Shown here: positions 34,389-47,637 of the stretch, piece after piece
Layout: every line of letters starts with the position of its first letter
Position numbering within the stretch: the stretch's first letter is position 1
NCBI RefSeq assembly: GCF_026151205.1
Contig: NC_087080.1
Coordinates: 2,707,096-2,771,095, forward strand
Length of the DNA stretch: 64,000 bases
Reading direction: 5' to 3'
Source: Bolinopsis microptera
Taxonomy: Eukaryota; Ctenophora; Tentaculata; Lobata; Bolinopsidae
Position numbers and translations under genes: made by a program
The notes under the pieces: generated by a model
What the model saw: only the letters and a program-made list of their open reading frames with translations
Databases searched by the model: none
Told to the model about the DNA's origin: nothing

Positions 34389-37301
34389 GGGCACTATCCG
34401 TCGCGGAGTCGAGTCCGCGGCGGAGCCGCCGGACTCCGAGCGGACTCCGAGCGGACTCCGGCGGTGCTCCGCCAAAATGTATTTACAGTGGACTCGAGTA
34501 CATTTTGGCGGACTCCGAGCGGAGCCGAGCGGACTCCGAGCGGACTTTAAAGTCCGCCGCGGACTCCGAGCGGCTCCGCGGCGGCTCGGCGGAGTGTCCG
34601 CCGCGGACTAAGCCACTAGGCGGACTCCGGTCCGCCGCGGACTCCGGCGGAGTGCTTGGCGGACTCCGCCGGACCTCTCCGCCAGACTTGAATCCGGCGG
34701 AGTCCGGCGGAGCTTGGCGGACTCCGCCAGCTCGGCGGACTCCGCTCGGAGTCCGCCGGACTCCAACAGAGTCCACTGACTTCCGACCTCCGTCTTCCGA
34801 CCCTCGGCTAAATTTGTCACGTGACATACAACATAGCATTTTGCAATATTGTGGTCAGATGAAAAGGTCGCTAGTGATAAACCTTAACCATTACCCTCAC
34901 AATGTCAATAGTGTACAACTCTAGTCCTAACTTTGACCCTATAATGTATAAACGTTGTCCCTAACCCTCCACCAAACCGTCCGCAGCGAAATATCAATGT
35001 CATTGACTGGTCACGTGACCAAAACAATTTTTGTCATATTATCTCATATGGGGAAGCGTTTTTAGCAAGCAAAAATACGTCGACCATCACAGGACGACGC
35101 CAGCCAGCACTCTCTACGCTCTTCGAGCTCCGATCGTCCTGTGACGGGGTAAGGACGAAACCAAAGGTGCTCAGGTAACATCGACCACCGATTGAAAATT
35201 CAAAGATTTTTTGACATAAAGGTCAAATGTAAAACTAAAATCTTGATGTTGATTGATTGACGACGTCAATTTTTGAGCACAGCGCGAGCGCATGCGGAAA
35301 AGGACCGCGTAGCTAGTCAAGATGTTGATAAATATTTGGCTTGTGGCGCGATGTGTTGCTCTAACTATAGCCCTCTCGCTTGCAGTAGCGCGCGACCGCC
35401 GGAGGCGGAAATGACCTGGTTAGCTAGGTAAACGCGATGTGCCTTGTAGGATGAAATCCTACTAGCTGACGCCATTCGCAGCTGTGCTGCTCGCTGTACG
35501 TCAGCGATCGAAATTTATACGCGTGCCACTCGACGCGCCACACAATTTTTCTCGTTGCTCGTCGCACGTCGACGAACAACGAAGCTCGTTGCGACGCGCC
35601 GCGCAATGAGCTGCCAGGCTAGGACATCGTCCTGGTCCAACAAATTTTGGCGAGCGATTTTCTCCAAAAATTTAATGAGGGCGCCGACTTCCACTCTGGC
35701 TAGGTTTCTTTTTACCCAGCGCGCGTTCCTTAATGGGATGAGGTAAAATTAGGTAAAAAGAATCCACTGACTTGGCTGCAGAGTGCTTTCATAAAACTCT
35801 ATTACTAGCTTAGCGTTGTAGGATTATATACTTTAATTTCGGATCGAGTGAAGCGAGTGATACACATTACTTTGATTAAACTCATGCTGATCACAATACA
35901 GTACAGGGAAGTGGGTAACACGGCTTGCAGTCGTTGACGGATGTTACCTGTCTAAATTTCTTCGAAGTAGCGCGCGCCGCTTTCTTCTCGAAATGTTATG
36001 GCTACGATGGCAAGAGCTACGAAGTAGCGCGCGCCGGGTCAGATCATTAACAATGGTCAATGCAGTCGCAGCTGCCGCTCCTCGCTGGCGGTAATATTTC
36101 AATGAACAAGAATTAAGAAAAAGAGAATTTAAGAAAAAGAGAATTTTATTTGCCACAGAATAATCAATACATATAATATACTTCAAAAAAAACTTCAAAA
36201 TATATTGTTAGTTCATCTATCGTTCATAAGATGGGGTACTCTCAATAATCAAGTACATGAGTACCCGACCCGCCGCGCCACGCAAGCACCACACTGCAAT
36301 TGAAATTGGAGATGTAAGCATAATGGGCGCGGGGGCGCCGCGCACGTGGATCGAGCCGGCCCACGTACCCAAATTGCAAATGCAAATCTATGAATTTTCA
36401 ATCGGTGGTCGATGTTACCTGAGGACCTCAGGCTTCGTCCTTACTTCGTCACAGGACGATCGGAGCTCGAAGAGCGTAGAGAGTGCTGGCTGGCGTCGTC
36501 CTGTGATGGTCGACGTATTTTTGCTTGCTGGGATCCGGCCGAATGACGCCACATGCAACGTGTAGGGTAAAACTAAAAACGCTTCCCCATATGAGATAAT
36601 ATGACAAAAATTGTTTTGGTCACGTGACCAGTCAGTGACATTGATATTTCGCTGCGGACGGTTTGGTGGAGGGTTAGGGTCAACGTTTATACATTATAGG
36701 GTCAAAGTTAGGACTAGAGTTGTACACTATTGACATTGTGAGGGTAATGGTTAAGGTTTATCACTAGCGACCTTTTCATCTGACCACAATATTGCAAAAT
36801 GCTATGTTGCATGTCACGTGACAAATTTAGCCGAGGGTCGGAAGACGGAGGTCGGAAGTCAGTGGACTCTGTTGGAGTCCGGCGGACTCCGAGCGGAGTC
36901 CGCCGAGCTGGCGGACTCCGCCAATCTCCGCCGGACTCCGCCGGATTCAAGTCTGGCGGAGAGGTCCGGCGGAGTCCGCCAAGCACTCCGCCGGAGTCCG
37001 CGGCGGACCGGAGTCCGCCTAGTGGCTTAGTCCGCGGCGGACACTCCGCCGAGCCGCCGCGGAGCCGCTCGGAGTCCGCGGCGGACTTTAAAGTCCGATC
37101 GGAGTCCGCTCGGCTCCGCTCGGAGTCCGCCAAAATGTACTCGAGTCCACTGTAAATACATTTTGGCGGAGCACCGCCGGAGTCCGCTCGGAGTCCGGCG
37201 GCTCCGCCGGAGTCCGCTCGGAGTCCGCTCGGAGTCCGCTCGGAGTCCGCTCGGAGTCCGGCGGCTCCGCCGCGGACTCGACTCCGCGACGGATAGTGCC
37301 C
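34389..37301. mobile_element. GC-rich foldback element with long inverted repeats
   Basis: The arms of about 0.8-0.9 kb (34389 to about 35208, and about 36391-37301) are inverse complements with terminal sequence GGGCACTATCCGTCGCGG. Direct repeat GCGGGT at 34383-34388 and 37302-37307 is the likely 6-bp target duplication. The outer 400 bp of each arm is built of GGACTCCG and its complement CGGAGTCC in many arrangements. The 1.2-kb centre is CpG-rich and holds a doubled GAAGTAGCGCGCGCCG (about 35964 and 36022) but no transposase. Open frames in the arms are Ser/Arg/Pro-rich by-products of the repeats. The superfamily is unknown. Confidence 0.82.
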
Positions 37302-40300
37302 GCGGGTGAAGGTCCTGAAGGATCAGAAGCAGTCAGTACTCACAGCAGCCTAGTGGCTATGCGCTGATTTATTTGATGACTTCTTCTCCCAACGAAATCC
37401 ACGATGGTAGGTTGGTTCAGAAAACATGTTGTGATTAAAGAGACCATATAATTGAAACGCCAATTTTATTAATTTAAATTAAGCTTTAGATCGGTTGATA
37501 TGTTTCCCAGCCTGTCTACTAGTTAACACAGATTTCAGTGATCAGTCTATAATACATTATACAATGTGGAGCTGTCGAATTATTTATTATCCCAAAGTAT
37601 TTTGTAGAATATTAGCGAAATAAAAAGCAAATAACTTCTAAACTGAATGCATTCTTAAATAGTTTAATTGACAAAAATAACATGTAGGCCTTACACTGTG
37701 CTTTCAGCAATACTCATACAATATGCATAATTATTACTTATTATCATTAATTTGCCAGTTGTCACATTATAATCGTAGTACACGATGGGCATAGTCCAAA
37801 TAACCGTGCTAGTTACGAATACGAATTACAAAGTTTACAGTTTTCATTGGTATTTCCTACGATTTTTATCACTCATGTTGATACGGAGTAATATTATCAG
37901 ATCAGGATATAAACTAAGAAGTTTAAGAAACATTAGAAAACTGTCTGGTTAGACGCCCACTGCACAGTGCACACTCACTCTTCAAAGTTCACTACACATA
38001 TTCAGACTTCATCACTTCACCTTAATTGAACGATTTTTTAAGTGTTAAAATATGTTGGTTAGTGTTACTCGACTTGAGACGTGATTCATAGGTAAATCGC
38101 TGAGTTTTAAGTCTCGGAGACAGTTTAAATTGCCTCCTTTAATACGAAAACCGTAACGTGTTAACCTTGTTGCCTGCACTAATTCTATCTGCAAATTCGC
38201 ATCAATGAGATTTCTGCGAAGACTGTTATCAAACTGATTATACAACTTTTATTTTGTCTGATCATAAACTTTTGATGGAGGCTTTGTAGATTAATTATTT
38301 GTTTCCTTGCTTTAAAATCTTTTCATTGCCTTATATTATATTTATACATAACATGACTAAGCTTGGAAAATCTTGCGACTTAATTTGTAATTGGCCCCAT
38401 TTCAACGAATCCACCATGCTGATGACCAGGAACAGATGAATCATCAACACCGGTCACAGTACATTAGTATGAACAGTAAGATATCCGACCAATCGCCAGC
38501 AAGGGTTACTTTCGGAGGTGATTATAATACTCATCAAGACAATAATTCATTTTCTGATATTTGTATTCGATATTATTGTTATGAGTGAAGAACACACTAC
38601 AGTCTGCACTGATCATCATCTTTATCTACTCCTGGTGCCAGGTACCTACAATACAGTAAAGCACTGACTACTCTACTGTATTGTAGCGCTGACTACTGAG
38701 CATTGTGTTTAATAACTGTCCCTTGTTATTAGTATTCAGTGCTGGAAACCAATGGTCTGCTTGAATTTTACAAATTATTAACTGTCAGGTCTCGCCACAC
38801 GATGGAACACTCTTAATGTTTATTCAACATTCTTATTATGTTTAACCGTTGCAGGCAGCTTATTTTCTGTTCTTTGCATAGACTAAATAAACTAATTAAT
38901 TATCCTTCGCATCACGTACTCTTACTAGATGGTACGTGATCTCCTTTATGTTCATCTTTTCTACCAGGAAAAATGAGGTTCTTTTCTTTTTATGTCAGTC
39001 TTTTTAATCTTTGTCGTGGTTTGGATAAAAATAATGAGATGATCCATTACAAACCGAAATCGTTATTACTATTAAAAATGGAGCAATTCTAATAATGATC
39101 TCAGTAAAGTTGCAGACATTAAATAATTACATCTGCCAATTACTATCCATTATAATGAATATTCTGGTTGCAGCATTTAACGGATACAAACTTCAGCATA
39201 ACATGACCTGTAACTGTTCCGATTCATTTCATACGTAACATACAACTAGAAACTTATGTCCGTTTCCATGGCAACTGGCCTGAACATTGCATGCTTTACA
39301 ACGGAAGTGTTTACTCTCATTAAGGCCTGTTTTGCGAAGCATTAAACAATTACCTGCTATAAGTCACCAACTTATAATTATAAAACCGCAAATTCAAGTC
39401 TGCTGCGTACTAATTACTAAATATGTTCATGAGTTTTTAGCGTTTTTCTTGATGTCTTTACCGTGGACAACTTACCGTTTGCCAATTATCTACTTCATTT
39501 CAGTCTTCAAGTTATTTTTATGAGCGCTACCAACCATCACTTTATCCACGAGCTATTCTGAAATTGCGCTAGGTCACACACATGCTTCCTTTCTCAGAGC
39601 AATCAGGCACTTCAGCTACTCACCGGCACTGTTAATTGGCAATTATCGCGCCTCTAGCACTTTATATCATGTGTACCTGACACCACGTGTAAAAGAGAGC
39701 ATGCTAGAGTGACCACTGACCTGGTCTCTGTGCTAGCTTTAGAGCTGGTTCTGTAGCCGGAGAGAGCTGTTTTAAATAGTGATCTATAGCTCTCACCTTC
39801 GTTACCTACTCTAAAATTAGATATCATTGTTGTATATATTGAAGTCTGTATTCCAGACGCTATGTTTAAAGTAAATAACAGGACCTGTCGGCATTTTAAT
39901 TTTGTAGATGAAGTTCTTTTTCTGAACTTAACGTTAACATATTAAACGTTAAGATATGAGTTTGCTGGATACAGATCAGGCCCTTGCAGTTATGAGTCTT
40001 CTGTAAAGTGTTACTTTTGAGATGTCAGTTCGAGGTCGCTAGAGACAGTTTACAGTTAAAACTTTGTGTCGACTTACGAAAGTTTCCCAGCAGACGCTTT
40101 CATTGTCATTTTCTGACACGTTGAGTTGATGCAAATTATGATGTCTATCTCCAGTCACCACTACTCCCAGAATAAAACACACTGTACAGTGTTATTAGCC
40201 ACCATGGATAAAGGCTGGTGAGCTGCACAACACAGCGATCTCTATTCCACCCCTCTAATGTTTTGGATGGTTGATGTGGGGGATCATCAGTATATTTTAA

Positions 40301-43300
40301 CTACACGTTTTGGTTTTAAGGGTGCCGAAAAACGATCGAAACTCTCCAGCAAATGTCTATATTTGATGTTTTTCGACGGCTTCCGTGCAGATTTTGATAT
40401 CGGACATTTCAAAGTTGCCTCCATTTTTTAAGTATTTGTTCATCATTGCCGAGTTCCTGTCGAAATGAGCTCTCGGAAACAAGATATGCCGTGAATGTTA
40501 AAAATTTCTTGGCGTCAACAATCGATATTGGTGATATTTATGCTATAATTTCAATAAGTTAACAAAAATCGGACTAATCAACTTATCAAAACGACAAAAC
40601 CGGCTTTACTTCTCAAACGTGAAGCTTCCCTTCCACAGTACTCCAACATTTATAGCAGCTCGCGGTGAGCAATTAGCAATTAAAAACGCCGAAAGTGCTT
40701 GTTCAACCGCACTGCGCTTGTTGTTCACCACAACCTCCTACTCCCATACCCAGAATACCCGCACTGCACTGCTGAATATAAACCACAGTTATACAGTATA
40801 GTGCTGACAGTCCTCTGCTCTGGGCGCTTTCGCACTCGCCAATCCACCTACACTCTACACTTCTCTTTTGATAACCTCCTCTTGAACTTAGTTTATGTTT
40901 GGGGGATGATTCCACTTTTTTCATAGCATTAGTGTAGTCATGTTGCGAAAAATTGGTTGAATCAGGTTTACTGAAACATTGTATCGCATCAGGGACCTAC
41001 GCGTCAGGATTTGGTCAAGATATGTCTGGTTTTGGTAGAAATCTGTCTGGATTCTATCGAGATCTGTCAGGATTTGGTTGGGATATCGTCCAAATTATGT
41101 TTGTGTTTAAGTTTTGGTCGGGATCTGTCAGGAAATGTCAGAAAAATCAATGGTTGCCTGATCCTATTTATTCAGGGTGCAAAAAAAGAAGGCCTGACTT
41201 ATTTCCTATTTTTTTAAATAAAAGGACATTAGAAAACTAAAAGGACATTAGAAAGAATTTTGGGGCAACGGCAAACAAATGTAGCGGGGGGCTGGGGGCG
41301 GCACATATGTATGTTTCACCACTGGTATGGCGACTATAACTTGGTCTCTTTTTGTTGGTTAGAGTAAGTCAGCACAGTACTATCTGTTAAAACTTAAGTC
41401 TGATTCAGGTCCTACGTCATCCATCTAATTTTTATTAACATTTCTGCTACATTTCTTTGCTTGATATTACTAGACGGCCCCAACGTTAATGTGGCTCTTG
41501 CTATGTGTTGGTTCAGCCGAATTAATTATTATGTAATCAAGTTTATTTTTCTCTTTCAGTTAGTTGTCATCCGGCCAAACATTAAGCAACTTATATTGCA
41601 GTACCATTTATCATTTAGTATATCAAAATATGTCATTGTAATTTTGCATGGCTGAAATGTAACGCTTGATTTATATATATGATAATTAATTGAATTTTCA
41701 AATAAAATTTTTTTGAAAACTACATTTTCTATGACCATCTCCACTTGCAGTGCCAAGGTAATTTGTTCCCCTTTTTCTTCAGTTTAATTTCTTGAGCATT
41801 TCATCGTCATTACTACTTCGGAATAAAGAAGATGTTGTGTAGTGACGCAGCACGCCTGTTTTTAATATCGTGATTGAAGTGACTTGAGATCATTGAACAT
41901 CTAAAGCTCACATTTAGATTACATTAAAAAACCAGAATGATATTAATACTCAGTTTATTGTTCCTTAACAGCATCATCCATAACCCAGAATTAGTTTTGA
42001 CGACTCCTGTAAATATTTTGACGATCATGAAAACGGACTTACCAATCTACTGAATCAGAACCGAACAAAACATTATTAAAATCATATCGAATATAATCAT
42101 ATTAAATTATGTTGATGTAATTATGATCCATGCGAAAATTAGTGTCCGTTAGAACTTAGCGGTAAATTATGTCTACGAAACCGGAAAAGCACAATCAAGG
42201 TTTGAGCTTGTGAACAAGTTACTGACCAGTAGAAATACTTTTGTCTGGTACGACTGTTTCTAACTGTCTGACATACGTTTTTATTACCGGTAGTGGTTTT
42301 AGCGGGACAAAGTCCGAAATGAATTTCCTTGTCCGAAATGAATTTCCTTGTCCGAAATGAATTTCCTGGTATTCTTGTAACGAGACTTGTTTAACTTGAC
42401 AGGGTACTTGGGTATTAGAATTACTTATATTCTTGTTTCTTATCTTACCTAGAAATTAGAATTGCGAATATCCTTACTTCTGATCCTTCCAGTCATTGCT
42501 GATTCCTCTAAACATATTTTCTGATAAACTTACAGATATTTATATCTAATTACCCTTATTATAAACTTCATTCGCTTTATTTCTGCCTTTTATATCAATT
42601 TTGCTTATCATCTCAATTAACCTGGGCGTGGCGTGATTATTTTTTCTGGATTTTTCCACCTGTAAATCTTTAATAATTGAGACAATCGCTGGTAGAAACC
42701 TGAAACATAAGTGGATCCACCTGCATTTCTATTTAGTTGCATGACTTGCAGATTCATTTGAAGATTTACTTATACTGCTTGTACTCTAATTTCAAAATTC
42801 ACTCCCAGTTCGACATTTCCGTTTCGTCTACCAAAATTGTAAATTCAACTAAATGCCGCAATCCGGCAATCTTGGAGATATACATCTCAGATGAATATTT
42901 ACTAAAGTGATTTGTCGTACGGTTTATGTAGATTGTAGACCTCTTGCTTCTTTCTATTTAGACTGGGAAATGTTACCCTTATTAATATCATCAGATATCA
43001 TCAGTGGAACAATTAGTAGTCGGTCGAAGATAGGAAGGATAGGAAAAGGCTATCTATACGTGCCATATATATGATCATTATTGATTGATGATTGTGTCAG
43101 GTGCTTCCAATTGTTACCAAGTAAACTTACACATGTTGCACGAGAATTCATTTAGTTATATCATATAATATCTCTAGTGGGGTAGTATATACTGTGTTTC
43201 GTTTCGTAAGAAATCTGAGCAATAGATTTGGTATCCAATACCGTAGTTTCCTCCGCTTCAGTGTTGTAGACGTAATGAACATTCCTATGTAAACCAATGT

Positions 43301-44455
43301 GCTGTGTAAATCTGATTTCAGTTAATAGTGGGTTAGGTCCATCAATTTCGATCAATGATGGACTGTAAGATTTATATCGCAATTAAAAAATTATTCAAAA
43401 TATTATTCAAAATCCATTTCAGTTCCCAAGATATCTTCGCTACAGCAAGGTGCTGTAAAGCTAAAAGTTGTGTATAATGTATCAAAGCGGTCTTTACTCT
43501 TTTCTCTTTACAGATCATCATACTAAAGACTAACTAGTTAATAATAAATTAGTGTAGTTTTAGTATGCAAGCGTGGACGGCATAAGGTTATATTGTTACT
43601 GTATAATGCTAAATAGCCTGAATATGCTTAAACATAATATTGATTTCCCTAAGACTAAGAGGCTAATAAACTTCGTCCTCTACCAAATATAAGTCTAGCT
43701 ATCCAGTGCCGTCTGACACTGAGGTATAATTCTGGGAAAGGTCGTCTTGCCATGCCCGCATCTACTTGTTGCCCCAGATGTGATTTGGAAGACAGTAGTT
43801 TTGCTTGTATTGTGATTGAGGTTAACGTACAGATTAGGGCCAACATACTATTATTAGTAAACTGTAAAACTGTAAGAACTGAAAGCAAAAGCCAATCCAA
43901 GTCACGCTAAACCCCTTCATAGAACCTCCCGCCCTTTACTTGTTAAGTTGTTAAGATCTAGTCTCAGAGGATACTGCAGTAATATTTAATATAGTATTCA
44001 ATTTAGTATATTATTTTATAATATCATTTGCTATATACTAAATACTTATATGGTCAGAGCCAGTTAACCTCAATGGTGTATGAGGTGTTCCCATAGAATC
44101 AACAGTTAAATGACAACTGAAACTCTGGGGCCTTTTTAAAAATACCTGATCGACCATATTTTGCCGGTTCAAATTATACCAGGTTAAAAATTAAGCAATC
44201 TTTTGGTTTGCCAGACATGGCATTTTGTCAATCAGTATTTGATTAGCATTGATTTCCGATGTAATATTGACTGATACAAACAATCATCAATGATTAGAAT
44301 CAGCTGGCAATAGTATTATTTGAATGTTGTAAATGCTGTATTTTGTAGAAGTTAAAATCAAACATTTGAACGCAGTGAAGAAGTAATGCACGTGCAAAAA
44401 TTATACACGGTTCGCATTTGTTCGTATGAATTCTTATCCGTGCTAATTGAATCCA
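37302..44455. other. Seven kilobases with no supported gene
   Basis: Only small structures stand out. A four-copy imperfect 21-bp repeat at about 41005-41090 (plus) would code SGFGxDL units. A 19-bp unit GTCCGAAATGAATTTCCTT is repeated three times at 42312-42367. At 40204-40217 (plus) an ATG in a perfect Kozak context (GCCACCATGG) codes MDKG and meets a donor (gtgagc), a possible first exon without a found partner. The frame 38045-38245 (minus) lacks an ATG and a recognised product. Confidence 0.4.
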
Positions 44456-45261
44456 GTAAGAACGGGGGGGGGGGATGCAACGTCAATTAATGTCAGTATT
44501 CCATAAAAACCCCAAACTGACATTGACATTAATTGACATTAATTGACATTAATTGACATTAATTGACATTAATTGACATTAATTGACATTAATTGACATT
44601 AATTGACATTAATTGACATTAATTGACATTAACCCATTAGGGACGACGAGTTTTAAAGTTTGCCGATTTTAATGCCATTTCACACACAAGGTCACTTTAC
44701 AGCAAAAATGAGATATCCAAAAAAGCTAATCTGTATCTTCGTTACTTTCATAGATATAGCGATGGTCGCATGCGACCCACTCGTCCGGGTCGCAAACGAC
44801 CCACTTTGTTTTTCGTATATTACTCGTGAAACAAAGCCGTAAGGAACAAATAAATGATATAGAATACATTAAGAACATATAGTTAATACTGTGCGATTCA
44901 AAATATTGAAAATTACTGAAATTGGGTCATTAATGACCCACTCGGCACACTTGCTAATCTTTATAAATTATCTTGTAACTGCTTGCATACAGTCTAAAAA
45001 AGGAAACAAAAGTACCGAATCGCTTCTTAGCGAGTGATTATCATACTTAGACAACCAGAAATTTAAAAAAATCAATTACATATGGGTCATTAACGACCCA
45101 CTCGGACAAAGTCAAGAAATTGATAAGAAAAAATGTTATGAAACGTTTGCAAATGTCAAATAGTAATACTAGAATAAAAACTTGTTATTAAAATTTAACA
45201 AAATATGTAAACTGGGTCAATAACAACACACTCGGAAGTCGGACCATAATTTTAACCAGTC

Positions 45262-47495
45262 TCATACTGATCCACAACCATGGAATGCTGCAAAACAGTT
45301 TGAATGCAACTTCACTGCACACTTCGAACATTCGTAGATGGTCTTACTCTTGCATAAACCACATCTCGTTCTCTTCCCTATCGTTCTTTTTATCACGTGA
45401 CCTATCCCGTCGTAACGCACACTTTCTGGGGGTCTTTGAATTAAATAATAGTCAATTAAACATAACAAGCAATATACTGTTAATCGGAAATGTTAAACAA
45501 ATTTGTAAAGGACCAACACTTATTGTTTAATGGAGACCCACCAGGAACCCGAGCTGCAACTCCTTTACAGGGGTACAAGTTGTTCGTCTTTCCGCGTTTC
45601 CTTGTCGTCTTGTACAAGGTCAGGTAGGGACAGACGATGCTTCTGATGAAGTCGAGGAATGTGTTGCTGGCGCTAGAATCAGCATACCTGCTCAGCTTCC
45701 AGGCATTATACGTGGAAACTTGCAGAATGTACGAGAAGAGTGGCCAATACCATTTCCGGTTCCGTATGACAGGTCTGTAAACATTTATTGCCTGATCCAT
45801 GTTATCAGTTCCCCCCATGTGTGTGTTATAGGATGTGATGGATTTAGGTCGGGGAACAGAAATCCTCTCCTTCTTCTCGGCAGACCATCTTTGACAGGTA
45901 TCGGCAGGGGTGTCACAGTCAAAGTTTGAGCCGATGATCACTTGTTTATTGTCCTGCCACTTGGTGAGTTGAATATTCAGGTCCGTGTGTACAAACGACT
46001 TGAATATACCTCTCCCAGCCTTCACCATCTCGTTATCGGTTGGAAAAGGGCAGAACTGAATCATTCTCCTACTAAATGTTCCAGTGCATCCTATACCTTC
46101 TTGTCCGAGATGATACAACAACTTCGTTGAAGTAAAAAAGTTGTCAAGGTACACTTCGTAGTTTCCCTTGGGGAGATCATCCATTAGCCCGAGAACAACT
46201 CCAGGTCCATGGCCAAATGCCACCTGGTAATCGGACTGACTCCCCTTTCCTTGGTATATCTCGCAGTTATACATATACCCGTTGTCTAGGTTGAGAGACC
46301 ACACTTTGTACCCACTTCTTATCGGTTTCATTGGCATGCGTTGCTTTAGGGCATTGCCAGACTTTCCGAAGTATTGCACCATTGATTCGTCTACATTGAA
46401 ACATTTGGTGAGGACAGCGTTCTTCTGGAACCTTGACAGTAACATATTGTAAATAGGCCGGATCTTCCAACATCTGTCTGTTGTCGAACCATCAAGGACT
46501 GCATTGTCACAAAAGTGAATATACCGCAGCAGGTCCAAAAACCTATCCCGCCTCATAGCATCGGACACTAGGTTGTTGTGAACATCTTGTGTTTGCTCCC
46601 AGTACATTTTCATTCTTGGAAGTTGGTTGTACCCACTGAGGAGCAGTATCCCAAAGAAGCACCGCATTTCCTCGATACCCACATCATTCCACCTGTCTGC
46701 ACCTTTCTGAAGAGCGTAACGATTAGTTTGTTGACAAATGAATGTGACAACGTTTTCGTCGAAGAACAGCTCAAACAGCTCGATGGGACTGAGTGTTGCC
46801 AGGGACAGTGGATCCTGATTTGTCGTTGGACATTCGAATTCTGCTATCTTGCAGAGCAGCTCTGAATTTTCGAACTCATAGGACTCTTTCCACTTGTTCC
46901 TTTTTTGCTGTCGCTCCAGTTCTGCTTTTTCTGCGGCCCTTTTCTTTCTCTCAGCAACAGCTCGAGCAACAGCTTCCGGAGTTTTAGGAGCCTTCCCCTT
47001 TCTCTTCGGTTGACTTCGCTCTGTCGGCTCTGTCGGCTCTGTCACCTCCTCGATGATCGTGTCAATCTCTTCTTCCACAACGTTGGTCAGCCGTAGTTCT
47101 TCATCTTCGGGCGTTAAAATCACAAGTTCAAATCCAGCCTCGAGCTGACAAGTGTTCATATTATCGATACCCCCGCCGTTTGATTCTTCATCACCTGAGT
47201 CCTCGTCTGTCAGCTCTGCGATCGCAGGAGGGCAGATGAATAACTGTGCTGAGCTCCAATGGTTTTCTTCAAGGTAGTTTACGGCATCGTTTACTTTATC
47301 TCCTCTGGTCTTCCTGGGTCTCTTGCTAGGTATTGGCGAAAACGCTGGCTCAAGTTTAGCTCTCTTCTTATTCCTGGCGCTGACTCTACTAATTGGTGGT
47401 AATGAAACAGTAGACACTGAGGGGGGATCAGACATAGAGCAAGTAGCTGTCTTTCCTGCAGCAACTCTAGGCGACTTTCTCGACATGCTGTTCAC
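45262..47495 (-). CDS. piggyBac transposase with C-terminal cysteine-rich domain
   Basis: It cuts and pastes the element at TTAA. The main frame (45480-47495, 671 codons) has a Lys/Arg- and Glu-rich N-terminus and then the transposase core. The catalytic aspartates are visible as Asp369 (NVDESMVQYFG), Asp451 (VYLDNFFTS) and Asp564 (HMGGTDNMDQ). The frame ends at 45480 with an unrelated tail, but the family's C-terminal zinc-binding domain follows at 45262-45430 in another frame: RYDGIGHVIKRTIGKRTRCG with CxxC pairs, then YECSKCAVKLHSNC. A short intron of about 0.1 kb ending at the acceptor ttcaaag near 45432, or a frameshift, would join them; one phase-compatible weak donor lies near 45528. 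The catalytic residues are intact, so the copy may be recent. Confidence 0.9.
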
Positions 47496-47637
47496 TAACC
47501 GGATAATACCTGAAGGTTAGTTCTATTAAGGTCAAGGATCGAAATATATATATAAGGCAAGAGTCAAACCAATAATATGGGAACAAGCCAAAGTTATTTA
47601 TTAACAGTGCTACTGCAAACAAAGCCGTTATACATTT

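Noticed and set aside
34238-34924. Ser/Arg/Pro-rich ORFs in the GC-rich arms
   Set aside because: They mirror one another in both inverted arms and are products of GGACTCCG repetition.
38045-38245. 66-codon minus-strand frame
   Set aside because: It has no ATG, no splice-site support and no recognised motif.
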